Shown in pieces: positions 9,226 through 17,063 of a DNA stretch of 33,373 bases. Under the pieces are notes generated by a model. The model did not search any database, was not told the DNA's origin, and saw nothing but the letters and a program-made list of their open reading frames with translations. This DNA is from Granulosicoccus sp. (GTDB lineage: Bacteria > Pseudomonadota > Gammaproteobacteria > Granulosicoccales > Granulosicoccaceae), in contig JALZVU010000092.1 in assembly GCA_023301795.1 (NCBI GenBank), positions 1 to 33,373 of the forward strand. Reading direction: 5' to 3'. Position 1 is the first letter of the stretch. Every line of letters starts with the position of its first letter. The position numbers and the translations under genes are program-made.

Positions 9226-10020
9226 ATGAGTGAATCAGATCCAACAAGCCCCCCTGAGAAGCACTCGTCGGACAGCCCAGTGCCGCAAAGCCTGTCGCCA
9301 TTGAGCCGGGCGTACTGGAATCAGACGTTTAAAAATGGTCTGCTGAGAGTGATCGCACTGCTTGTCGTGCTTGGGCTGCTGGTCTGGATCTGGACGCTAG
9401 TGCCGGTGGGTGACTGGATAGAGCAGCTGCGGCTATGGATCGTAGCGCTGGGATGGCTCGGGATAGTGGCGTTTGCGTTGTTGTACATTGTCATGACGAT
9501 AGTGCTGGGGCCGGCCTCAGGCCTGACGCTTATGGCTGGACTGGCTTATGGCGGCTGGGGTTTTCCGGTGGTGATTGTGTCGGCCACACTGGCAGCGGCG
9601 TGTGCGTTTTTACTGGGTCGCTATGTGGCCCATGCGCGCGTGAATAACTGGATACGCGGTAAACCTAAACTGTCCGCGCTAAACCGTGCGGTAACTGCCG
9701 AAGGGTGGCGAGTGGTGGCCCTGATGCGGTTAAGCCCGATTCTTCCTTACGGGGTGCAAAACTACCTTTTTTCTGTCACCAATATTGGGTTTGTGCCGTA
9801 TGTGCTTGCCACGATGGTAGGTATCATGCCGGCCTCGGCCTTGTACGTCTACATCGGTTCGCTAGGCCAGGCAATCGGCAAGGCGTCGGCACTGCAATGG
9901 GTCTTGGTTGTTGTGGGTCTGCTTGTTACGGCATTAGTGGCGTGGGTGGTGGGAAAACGCGCAACGCTGGCATTACAACAACAAACTGAGCCGGAAGCTG
10001 GCGAGAGAGCTGATCCGTGA
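9226..10020 (+). CDS. TVP38/TMEM64 (DedA-superfamily) membrane protein
   Basis: A 264-residue inner-membrane protein of the VTT/SNARE-associated family. A charged cytoplasmic N terminus of about 40 residues is followed by helices around residues 43-65 and 70-130, a re-entrant GPASGLTLMAGLAYG region with the family glycines, the segment RLSPILPYGVQNYLFSVTNI, and C-terminal helices near 190-215 and 225-245. Some DedA-superfamily proteins act in lipid scrambling or carrier-lipid recycling, but no specific substrate can be assigned. Its stop overlaps the start of the CoA-binding gene by 4 bp. Confidence 0.88.
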   Translation: MSESDPTSPPEKHSSDSPVPQSLSPLSRAYWNQTFKNGLLRVIALLVVLGLLVWIWTLVPVGDWIEQLRLWIVALGWLGIVAFALLYIVMTIVLGPASGLTLMAGLAYGGWGFPVVIVSATLAAACAFLLGRYVAHARVNNWIRGKPKLSALNRAVTAEGWRVVALMRLSPILPYGVQNYLFSVTNIGFVPYVLATMVGIMPASALYVYIGSLGQAIGKASALQWVLVVVGLLVTALVAWVVGKRATLALQQQTEPEAGERADP

Positions 10021-10487
10021 CGGATGCGTCAACGCTTAAGCGTTATTTGGAAAACGCACAAACAATCGCTGTTGTCGGCTTGTCAGATAAGGTTCACCGG
10101 CCAAGTTATTTCGTGGGTAAATACCTGCTGGACCATGGTTATCGGGTGATACCGGTCAATCCAACTATCAGCGAAGTGCTGGGGCAAAAAAGCTACCCCA
10201 CGTTGGCGGACATTCCTGAGAAAGTGGATATGGTTGACTGTTTTCGACGTTCTGAGCAAATGGTGGAGCTGGCCCGGGAAGCCATTGCCATAAACGCTGA
10301 TTGCCTGTGGATGCAGTTGGGCGTGGAAAATGAAGAAGCGTGTCAACTGGCTGAGCAGGCAGGACTTAATGTAGTCATGAATCGTTGCACTAAGATCGAG
10401 CATGCCAGAGTGTTTGGTGGTCTTAACTGGGCTGGCGTAAACACTGGGTTAATCAGTGCCAGGCGTCCGCGCAAGATTAATCTTTAG
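10017..10487 (+). CDS. CoA-binding (Rossmann) domain protein, YccU-like
   Basis: A 156-residue single-domain CoA-binding protein (succinyl-CoA ligase-like Rossmann fold). The start is GTG at 10017, overlapping the upstream stop as GTGA. The phosphate-binding motif IAVVGLSDKVHRPSYFVGKYL is at about residues 18-38. VIPVNP, SYPTLADIP, DCFRRSE, LWMQLGV and MNRCTKIEH follow in the family order. No catalytic residues are known for the family. It immediately precedes metY, an arrangement I recall from other proteobacteria, which suggests a link to sulfur amino acid metabolism; that link is inference. Confidence 0.9.
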   Translation: MTDASTLKRYLENAQTIAVVGLSDKVHRPSYFVGKYLLDHGYRVIPVNPTISEVLGQKSYPTLADIPEKVDMVDCFRRSEQMVELAREAIAINADCLWMQLGVENEEACQLAEQAGLNVVMNRCTKIEHARVFGGLNWAGVNTGLISARRPRKINL

Positions 10488-10490
10488 CTC

Positions 10491-10495
10491 GGAGG
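10491..10495 (+). promoter_or_regulatory. Ribosome binding site fixing the metY start
   Basis: GGAGG lies 8 nt before the ATG at 10504. It supports this start over an in-frame upstream GTG at 10456, which would place the start inside the CoA-binding gene. Confidence 0.75.
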
Positions 10496-10503
10496 CACCT
10501 GTT

Positions 10504-11784
10504 ATGACAGATCGCGAATACGCTCCTGAAACTCTATGCCTGCATGCAGGCCAGATACCTGATCCGCTCACAGGTTCCAGAGCGCCCCCAATTTATCAGA
10601 CCAGCTCCTATGTATTTGATAGCGCCGATCATGCGGCGAGCCTGTTCAATCTGGAAACTTTTGGCAATGTGTATTCCAGATTATCCAACCCCACGAATGC
10701 TGTGTTGGAGGAGCGAGTTGCCGCCCTTGAAGGTGGGCGAGCAGCACTGGCGGTGGCCTCGGGTATGTCAGCGCAAACCATTGCAACACTGACGCTGTGC
10801 AAGGCAGGTGATGAGATCGTCGCCGCTAGCACCTTGTACGGTGGAAGTTACTCATTGCTGGATGTGAATTTGCGACGATTGGGAATAACCACACACTTCG
10901 TTGACCCTGATGACCCGGAGAATTTTCGCCGAGCCATCACGCCCAAGACCAAACTGGTTTATGCGGAAAGTCTGGGAAATCCCGGACTTAACGTGCTGGA
11001 TATTCAGGCGGTGGCCGATATCGCCCACGAGTACGGATTGCCTTTGATGGTGGATAACACGGTGCCGTCTCCGTTTCTTTGTCAGCCATTCCGTCATGGT
11101 GCCGACATTGTTATTCACTCGGCAACAAAATATATCGGCGGGCACGGTACATCAATAGGGGGGCTGATTATCGAGTCTGGAAAGTTTCCGTACGATAACG
11201 GCAACTTCCCGGACATGGTGGACCCCTCAGAGGGCTATCACGGCGTTCGTTTCTATGAGACGTTTGGTGATTTTGCCTACATCATGAAAGCGCGCATGGA
11301 GTATCTACGTACCATGGGACCGTGCATGAGCCCGTTTAATGCGTTCACATTTCTTCAGGGACTTGAGACGTTACATGTCCGGATGGAGCGTCATTGTGAG
11401 AACGCCATGGCTGTTGCGCACTACCTTGAACAACATGAAAAGGTGCTCTGGGTCAATTATCCGGGGCTTAGAGATAACCGATATCGAGAGTTGGCCGATA
11501 AGTATATGCCTAAGGGATGTAGTTCTCTTATGAGCTTCGGCATTGCAGGTGGTCTGCAGGCCGGTATTCAATTCATCGAAAAACTGGAGTTTCTGAGTCA
11601 CCTGGCCAATATTGGCGATGCCAAGACACTGGTAATACATCCGGCTTCTACAACACACAGGCAGCTCAGTGCAGAGCAGCAAGTGGCAGCAGGTGTAGGA
11701 CCGGATCTTATCCGTTTGTCGGTAGGTATCGAACACAAAGATGACATCATCTTTGATATTGCTCAGGCACTGGAGGCGCTATAG
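10504..11784 (+). CDS. metY: O-acetylhomoserine sulfhydrylase (aminocarboxypropyltransferase)
   Basis: A 426-residue PLP enzyme of the Cys/Met metabolism family that makes homocysteine from O-acetylhomoserine and sulfide. The start ETLCLHAGQIPDPLTGSRAPPIYQTSS is characteristic of MetY. The family motifs YSRLSNPTN and ASGMSAQTIA, and the PLP lysine Lys209 in HSATKYIGGHGT, are present. The region after GLIIESGKFPYDNGNFP is the MetY-type insertion that separates it from MetB/MetC and MetZ. The C-terminal HPASTTHRQLS and RLSVGIEH are intact. It follows the CoA-binding gene by 16 nt and is followed by a DUF481 gene after 18 nt, all probably one transcript. Confidence 0.95.
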   Translation: MTDREYAPETLCLHAGQIPDPLTGSRAPPIYQTSSYVFDSADHAASLFNLETFGNVYSRLSNPTNAVLEERVAALEGGRAALAVASGMSAQTIATLTLCKAGDEIVAASTLYGGSYSLLDVNLRRLGITTHFVDPDDPENFRRAITPKTKLVYAESLGNPGLNVLDIQAVADIAHEYGLPLMVDNTVPSPFLCQPFRHGADIVIHSATKYIGGHGTSIGGLIIESGKFPYDNGNFPDMVDPSEGYHGVRFYETFGDFAYIMKARMEYLRTMGPCMSPFNAFTFLQGLETLHVRMERHCENAMAVAHYLEQHEKVLWVNYPGLRDNRYRELADKYMPKGCSSLMSFGIAGGLQAGIQFIEKLEFLSHLANIGDAKTLVIHPASTTHRQLSAEQQVAAGVGPDLIRLSVGIEHKDDIIFDIAQALEAL

Positions 11785-11802
11785 AGAGAACACGGGTGTG
11801 CA

Positions 11803-12672
11803 ATGAGTCTGGTGTGTCGGTTTTCAAGTGGTTTTCAAACCCGCCAATCACCAGGCCGTGCAATTTTTCGGCTGCTAGTTGCTCTCGTTGCTGTATTTTC
11901 CACATCATCGCTGCACGCCTTCAGCATGCCGAAAAACCTAAAGCAGGGCTGGGATGGTGATGTGCAGCTGGGTGCTCTGGCAAACTTTGGTCAATTCGAC
12001 TCCAGTGCAATATCAGCACGAACAACCGTCAGTTATCGCGGCAAACGCTGGGAGCATGAGCTGGATGCAAAGCTGTACAAAAGCTCCAGTGAAGTGCTGG
12101 TGTCAAGGCGAGATGGTGACGGTGAGATCATGCGCGATGCCAACGACAAGGAAATCCAGGATCTTGTCAAAAACACCACCAACAATCGACGCTATGTCAG
12201 CAGTCAGAGTCGGTGGTTTTTTTCCCCAAGATACTACGTGTTCCTGATTGCTGATCTCGATGTCAACACCCCAGTCAACCTCCATTCGTCTACTCGCCAG
12301 ATAAGTGGCATCGGATATAAGCTCTACCACAGCAAAACCCATCTGCTCAGTGCCGAAGTTGGCGTGGGTAGAAAGAAGCGTGAAGAGGTAGAAGGTGACA
12401 TCGAGCAGGGCGCGATTGGCTATTTCGGGCTCAGTATCAGGCGCAAATTAGGTGAAAATCTGGTATTGGGATTCGATGTGGATTCGGATTTTGGAAGCGA
12501 AAATCGTTTTTCGGAAGCAGAAACATCGTTGAGTTGGAGGCTGCGTGATCCAGTGTCATTGAAGGTGAAATACGAGGCAACCTTCACCAGCGCCGTTACC
12601 GATCCTTTGAATACTTTTGATGACGGTTTTGAGGCAGCATTGAGTGTCAATATAGCGGTTGAAGTGTTTTGA
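11803..12672 (+). CDS. DUF481 (YdiY-like) outer-membrane beta-barrel protein
   Basis: A 289-residue predicted outer-membrane protein. An N-terminal signal peptide (basic start, hydrophobic core LLVALVAVFSTSSLHA, cleavage likely near residue 40) is followed by GWDGDVQLGALANFGQFDSSAISA, then alternating amphipathic strands (YRGKRWEHELDAKLY, ISGIGYKLY, LLSAEVGVGRKKRE, LRDPVSLKVKYEATFTSA) and a terminal aromatic residue (EVF), as expected for a DUF481 barrel. Function is unknown. It may be co-transcribed with metY, but shares no obvious role with it. A terminator follows the stop. Confidence 0.82.
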   Translation: MSLVCRFSSGFQTRQSPGRAIFRLLVALVAVFSTSSLHAFSMPKNLKQGWDGDVQLGALANFGQFDSSAISARTTVSYRGKRWEHELDAKLYKSSSEVLVSRRDGDGEIMRDANDKEIQDLVKNTTNNRRYVSSQSRWFFSPRYYVFLIADLDVNTPVNLHSSTRQISGIGYKLYHSKTHLLSAEVGVGRKKREEVEGDIEQGAIGYFGLSIRRKLGENLVLGFDVDSDFGSENRFSEAETSLSWRLRDPVSLKVKYEATFTSAVTDPLNTFDDGFEAALSVNIAVEVF

Positions 12673-12688
12673 TGTAGGGCATTTCATT

Positions 12689-12716
12689 GCAGCAATCAGT
12701 GCTGCGGCATTTTTTT
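12689..12716 (+). terminator. Rho-independent terminator after the DUF481 gene
   Basis: A 6-bp stem GCAGCA (12689-12694) and TGCTGC (12700-12705) with a 5-nt loop, then GGCA and seven T residues at 12710-12716. It marks the end of the flavin-reductase-to-DUF481 run. Confidence 0.75.
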
Positions 12717-12836
12717 GTCGCCCAGAGCAAGCTCATTTTCAATAAACGGGATTCGCAATGTAACGTGCGTTCGGTTAGGGTTAAAGTCCAGGTGCGTAGG
12801 CACTTGTGATTCACCTATGCTTTTTGGAGATGGTCT

Positions 12837-13883
12837 ATGAGTACTGAGCCCGACGTCAAACCACTTGTCTACAACGGTCGTGCAGACACCGAATCGATAT
12901 CATCATCATCTGATGACGGGGCGGTGCAAAGCCCCCTTATCGATACAAGGTTATCGCGCCGATCATTTTTTGCGGCTGCCGGTGCGATGGGTATTGGTGC
13001 CATGGGAGCCGGAGGAGCGTCGATCCTGGCGTCAAAATCTGCAAGCGCCCAATCCACTGATTGGACGCAACCTGGAAATAACAATCACGTTATTGAGCTT
13101 CAAGAGGCTTCGAGTTTTCCAGGCGGCGAAGTAAAGATCGATTTTTTTGGTCATTGCGCTATCAAGATTACCTCCCCGAGTGGTGCAACGATTTTATTTG
13201 ATCCCTGGCGTGATGATCCATCAGGTGCGTGGGGATTGTGGTTTAAAAATGAATTTCCTGAGACATTGGTGGATATCACGATGTCCACACATACTCATTT
13301 TGACCACGATGCTATTCATCGGCCGCAATCGACCATGGTGCTGGACCGAATGGTTGGCAACTTCGAATTTGCGGATTTGAAGATTACCGGCTTTGCTGAC
13401 AAGCACGCCTGCATTGCTCCGGGTTGGTACAAGTGGACAAATGCCTTGAAAGAATTTGGTGTGGAAGGTTGTCCGCCCAACAATATCGGCCATATGGATA
13501 TGGTGGTGTACCTTGTTGAAACAGGTGGAATACGAACGCTGATCTGGGGTGATAACAGAGCCGATCCGGCAGAGGGTTTCTGGGATGCGATCGGTCAGGT
13601 GGATGTCTTAACGCTGCCTGTTGACGGCTCGGAGCACATACTGGGTTATGGGCAAGCCGATGCGATTGTGGAGCGGCTGAAGCCAAAGATCGTCATCCCC
13701 ACACACTATCTGGCGGAGAGCACCACCTACACGCTGTCAACCTTAGCGCCAGCCGATGACTGGGTTAAAGCGCAGAAGAGTTATTCCATGCTTGATAGTG
13801 CCTCACTAAGTCTTGCTGCAGAGGAAGTGTCGGCTATGGATCGCGAATTCATGTACTTTGGAGGTAACGTTCAGACCACGTAG
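12837..13883 (+). CDS. Tat-exported metallo-beta-lactamase-fold hydrolase
   Basis: A 348-residue MBL-fold protein. The N terminus carries a twin-arginine signal: SRRSFF with Arg41-Arg42, the hydrophobic AAAGAMGIGAMGAGGASIL, and likely cleavage after SASA near residue 71. The RR pair is preceded by an unusually long, Ser/Asp-rich n-region of 40 residues; the ATG is well supported by GGAGA at 12826-12830. The metal motif is HTHFDH (His152, His154, Asp156, His157), and VIPTHYLAE supplies a C-terminal His. The pattern KIDFFGHCAIKITSPSGATILFDPW resembles the UlaG/RNase Z-like beta-lactamase group. The substrate is unknown; export through Tat implies it folds with its metals in the cytoplasm. Confidence 0.87.
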   Translation: MSTEPDVKPLVYNGRADTESISSSSDDGAVQSPLIDTRLSRRSFFAAAGAMGIGAMGAGGASILASKSASAQSTDWTQPGNNNHVIELQEASSFPGGEVKIDFFGHCAIKITSPSGATILFDPWRDDPSGAWGLWFKNEFPETLVDITMSTHTHFDHDAIHRPQSTMVLDRMVGNFEFADLKITGFADKHACIAPGWYKWTNALKEFGVEGCPPNNIGHMDMVVYLVETGGIRTLIWGDNRADPAEGFWDAIGQVDVLTLPVDGSEHILGYGQADAIVERLKPKIVIPTHYLAESTTYTLSTLAPADDWVKAQKSYSMLDSASLSLAAEEVSAMDREFMYFGGNVQTT

Positions 13884-14138
13884 TGTAATACTGAGTTTGC
13901 GCAGTTGATCGAAAGGGTCGCTTTGCCAGTGTAATCACCTGCTGGCAGAGTACTTAACCCTCTATCGATTTATCGTATTGGCACGTGTGTGTTGAGTTTC
14001 TCAGTGGAGGGTTTTTCATCTGTTGGGTTGAGCGCTTCGCCAGATCGTCGATGTGTGATTTGAAAACACATTTGTCGAGGTAATCGTGCTTGCGCTCGAT
14101 ATACAGTAGCGATATTGCCAATCGTTGGAACAGACGCC

Positions 14139-15188
14139 GTGACCTCATACCAGACAAATGCACAACGTTTAGAGGCTGTGCAATCTCGAGATTCACGTGC
14201 AGACGGTCAGTTTGTGTATGCCGTGATCTCAACTGGTATTGTTTGTTATCCATCGTGTCCATCGCGCGCGGCTTTGCCCGAGAACATGCGTTATTTTATG
14301 GATGTGCCCAGTGCGCTGGCTGACGGTTATCGTTACTGCAAACGTTGTAGAACAGATTTGCCACCGTTGGCTGTACGTAACAGGCAACTGGTTATTGATG
14401 CCTGCAGATTGATCGATAATGCTATTGATGCGGTGCGTATTGATTCGATTGCGGCGAACCTGGGCATCAGTCGTTATCATTTACAAAAGCTGTTCAAACA
14501 GTATGTTGGATTGAGTCCAAAGGCGTATGCACAAGCGATCAGACTGTCCAGACTGCAGGAACACTTGCAGAATAAACCCAGTATCACGCAAGCGTTACTC
14601 GACGCTGGCTATGAGAGCGTCGGCGGCTTCTATGGGGCTGTGCAAGGGCGGCTGGGTATGAAGGCAAGTACCTTGCATCGTGGATCTGTCGGTGTTCAGA
14701 TTCGCTACGGTTTTGCTGTCACCACCTTCGGTCGGATTGTGGTTGCGCAAACCGCAAAAGGCCTATGTGCTGTGTTGTTCGGAGAAAGTGAAGAGTCGTT
14801 GATAGCTGATCTGTCACAACGCTTTCCTAAAGCTATTCTCGTGCACGATACAGATGATATGCAGCCGCAAATAGACAGCGTGGTCTGTAAGATCAATCTG
14901 CCTGATGCGGCGATCGATATTCCCCTGGATATCTTGGGTACCGTTTTTCAGGAAAAAGTATGGCAGGCTCTTCGCGACATACAGCCTGGGAAAACTGCAA
15001 GCTATAAAGACGTTGCGCAAGCTATAGGACAGCCAACCGCCGCGCGTGCTGTGGCGCGTGCCTGTTCAGAAAATCCATTGGCAGTGTTGGTGCCCTGTCA
15101 TCGTGTTGTTAAAGCCGATGGTGGATTGTCAGGCTATCGTTGGGGTGTGGAGCGCAAGCGTGAATTGCTTGATAAGGAATCATGCTAG
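14139..15188 (+). CDS. ada: Bifunctional Ada: methylated-DNA methyltransferase and transcription activator
   Basis: A 349-residue Ada protein that removes methyl groups from phosphotriesters and O6-methylguanine, and activates its regulon once methylated. The N-terminal zinc domain has TGIVCYPSC and YCKRC (Cys36, Cys40, Cys67, Cys70); the spacings equal those of E. coli Cys38/42/69/72. An AraC-type helix-turn-helix follows (about residues 85-175, with LGISRYHLQKLFKQYVGLSPKAYAQA). The C-terminal methyltransferase has PCHRVV with Cys320. I chose GTG at 14139 because it begins the homologous region and follows GGAA; an upstream TTG at 14115 would add eight residues. No alkB or alkA is adjacent and I see no clear Ada box upstream. 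Confidence 0.95.
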   Translation: MTSYQTNAQRLEAVQSRDSRADGQFVYAVISTGIVCYPSCPSRAALPENMRYFMDVPSALADGYRYCKRCRTDLPPLAVRNRQLVIDACRLIDNAIDAVRIDSIAANLGISRYHLQKLFKQYVGLSPKAYAQAIRLSRLQEHLQNKPSITQALLDAGYESVGGFYGAVQGRLGMKASTLHRGSVGVQIRYGFAVTTFGRIVVAQTAKGLCAVLFGESEESLIADLSQRFPKAILVHDTDDMQPQIDSVVCKINLPDAAIDIPLDILGTVFQEKVWQALRDIQPGKTASYKDVAQAIGQPTAARAVARACSENPLAVLVPCHRVVKADGGLSGYRWGVERKRELLDKESC

Positions 15189-15261
15189 CCGGCATTGCAG
15201 CACACGCTTGTCGTGGGGAATGTTGAGAAAGAAAATCGCGTGTGTCAGGTTGCTTGTGTGC

Positions 15262-17055
15262 TTAGTCTAGACTGTATTGACTACCTGTAAAGATATCGCT
15301 GGTTAGCACTTTAATCTGTTGCAGCCAGGGGGCGCTGATGTTGCAAGGGCTGGAGGCAACATTCACTTCCATACACGCGGTAGTCGATTCATCCGTAGCT
15401 GATATGTGCATACCGTAGACGGGTCTGACAGTGACATTATCAGGATTGGAAGTCGCATCGAACATGGAGGGGTCCTCGTGTCCCAACAATGACATGACCA
15501 ATGATGGCAGTCGATATAAAGGCAGTTTGCCAAGCTGCAGGGGGCCGCGCTTGCCATCGATCACAATCAACGGTGTGCTGGTCAGTTGTTCAAGCTGTGC
15601 TCCGGAGAACTCCGAACGATCATCGGGCATATTCCACGCCTCAGTGTAGACACCGTAGTTGGGTCCGAGGAAAGGCAGATGATCTCCAAAGATGACAATC
15701 AGCGCATCAGGGTCGTCGCTTCGAAGGACTTCAAGGTGTTGCATGAGATCACGTGACTTGTACCAGACCTGATTTAGGTAGGCGTGCAGTAAGCCTGCGT
15801 CTTTGCCAGCAGCTACTTTGTCAGGGTAGTTGTCATTACTTGGGTAAGGAAGATGGCCGTGATATGTCAGCACATAATTAAATACTGGACCGGGAAGGTC
15901 AGATTTTTCGATGTGATCGGATATCTGTGAATACAGGCTGTGGTCCAGCAGTAGAGTGTCTACGGAGTCGGTAAGGTCGAAGTCTACCTTGCTAAGATAC
16001 TCTTCGAAACCGACGTACTGGTAGGCATTAGTCCGGTTCCAGAATCCTGGGACGTTAGGGTGTGAAGCCAGTGTGTGATAGCCCAAGTCACTGAGTTGTT
16101 TTGGCAGGCACGGGGCACTTTGCCGCAACCAGCCTTCGAAGAAAACAGCATTTGTGGTGACAGGAAATCCGCACAGCATTTCAAACTCGGCATTTGCGGT
16201 ATATCCGCCAAACACAGGTGATAGCGCAGTTGCATTTCCTGTTTGCTGCCATAAACGTCGAAAATCCTCAGGCAAGGGGTCTTGCGGTACCCAGTCGCTG
16301 CCCAGCGATAACGGATCAAAAAATGATTCCAGAACTAATATATGGACGTTCCTATCGGGCGCGATTTCAGTGTCGCTCATGACATCTTGCAGAGCGGTTT
16401 CCATGATCTTTGCGCTGTCAGCGGACAGAACTTGCTGCGCGGCTGCCACATCTGTGCGCATGGGGGCTTTTTCCACTTTGCTCATAGTGCGAATGGTTTC
16501 TTGAGCAAGATGCAAAGCCAGGCCACGGTCGCGAAAATTGGCTGGCTGATCCCAGACCGAGTTGCCAATAAGGCTGTCCAGAGCATTGCGTAGCGGCACG
16601 CTTTGCGCATTGACAGCGAACCCTGTGGCACCGAGAAAAATTAATGATAGCCAAACACTGGCCCGCTTCCAGGGTATGAATATGACAGCCAGAATCAGTG
16701 GAATACTGATGACGAAAAATAAAGCGATCTGGCGCCATCCGTCGGTTAGAAAAAACAGATTCTGGATATTGAAAAAATCATCAGGGCTAGCCGGTGTGCC
16801 CAGAATCGATATTTTGGCAGCATTGCACAATTGGAACATCACAATGATGACCGAGGAGAGAATCAAGGCCTTGTGTCGGGACTGGACGAGTAGCGCCACG
16901 ATAAGCGCTACCGCCAGATTGCCTAGAAAATCTCTGTACCAGAACTCAGAATCAAGGGTGACAGAGAACCCGTAAGCGATGATGCCTCTGCACACAAACG
17001 TGACGATGAGAATCGATAGTGTAAATAGGGCACTCTTCCTGAGTAGCAAAATCAT
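15262..17055 (-). CDS. LtaS/OpgB-like sulfatase-fold phosphotransferase, membrane-bound
   Basis: A 597-residue inner-membrane protein with about five N-terminal helices (residues 8-30, 43-60, 62-82, 110-128, 132-150) and a periplasmic alkaline-phosphatase/sulfatase-fold domain. The LtaS-type catalytic residues are recognisable: Glu243 in ILVLESFFDP, nucleophile Thr286 in VFGGYTANAEFEMLCGFP, and the metal-binding FGDHLPFLG. This family transfers phosphoglycerol or phosphoethanolamine from phospholipids to glycans. It lies 8 nt behind the glucan synthase gene with only a weak ribosome site, so translational coupling is likely. By analogy with OpgB, which decorates periplasmic glucan, its acceptor is probably the glucan made by its neighbour (inference). 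A true sulfatase is less likely because no Cys/Ser-x-Pro-x-Arg motif is seen. Confidence 0.82.
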   Translation of the reverse strand: MILLLRKSALFTLSILIVTFVCRGIIAYGFSVTLDSEFWYRDFLGNLAVALIVALLVQSRHKALILSSVIIVMFQLCNAAKISILGTPASPDDFFNIQNLFFLTDGWRQIALFFVISIPLILAVIFIPWKRASVWLSLIFLGATGFAVNAQSVPLRNALDSLIGNSVWDQPANFRDRGLALHLAQETIRTMSKVEKAPMRTDVAAAQQVLSADSAKIMETALQDVMSDTEIAPDRNVHILVLESFFDPLSLGSDWVPQDPLPEDFRRLWQQTGNATALSPVFGGYTANAEFEMLCGFPVTTNAVFFEGWLRQSAPCLPKQLSDLGYHTLASHPNVPGFWNRTNAYQYVGFEEYLSKVDFDLTDSVDTLLLDHSLYSQISDHIEKSDLPGPVFNYVLTYHGHLPYPSNDNYPDKVAAGKDAGLLHAYLNQVWYKSRDLMQHLEVLRSDDPDALIVIFGDHLPFLGPNYGVYTEAWNMPDDRSEFSGAQLEQLTSTPLIVIDGKRGPLQLGKLPLYRLPSLVMSLLGHEDPSMFDATSNPDNVTVRPVYGMHISATDESTTACMEVNVASSPCNISAPWLQQIKVLTSDIFTGSQYSLD

Positions 17056-17063
17056 GAGTTCTA

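Noticed and set aside
10456-10503. Upstream start for metY
   Set aside because: It lies inside the CoA-binding gene, while GGAGG precedes the ATG at 10504, where MetY homology begins.
13954-14262. 102-codon minus-strand frame before and overlapping ada
   Set aside because: It overlaps the well-supported 5' part of ada and has no recognisable domain or ribosome site.
15201-15244. 7-bp inverted repeat between ada and the LtaS-like gene as a terminator
   Set aside because: CACACGC and GCGTGTG are 30 nt apart with no T tract, too weak for a terminator call.
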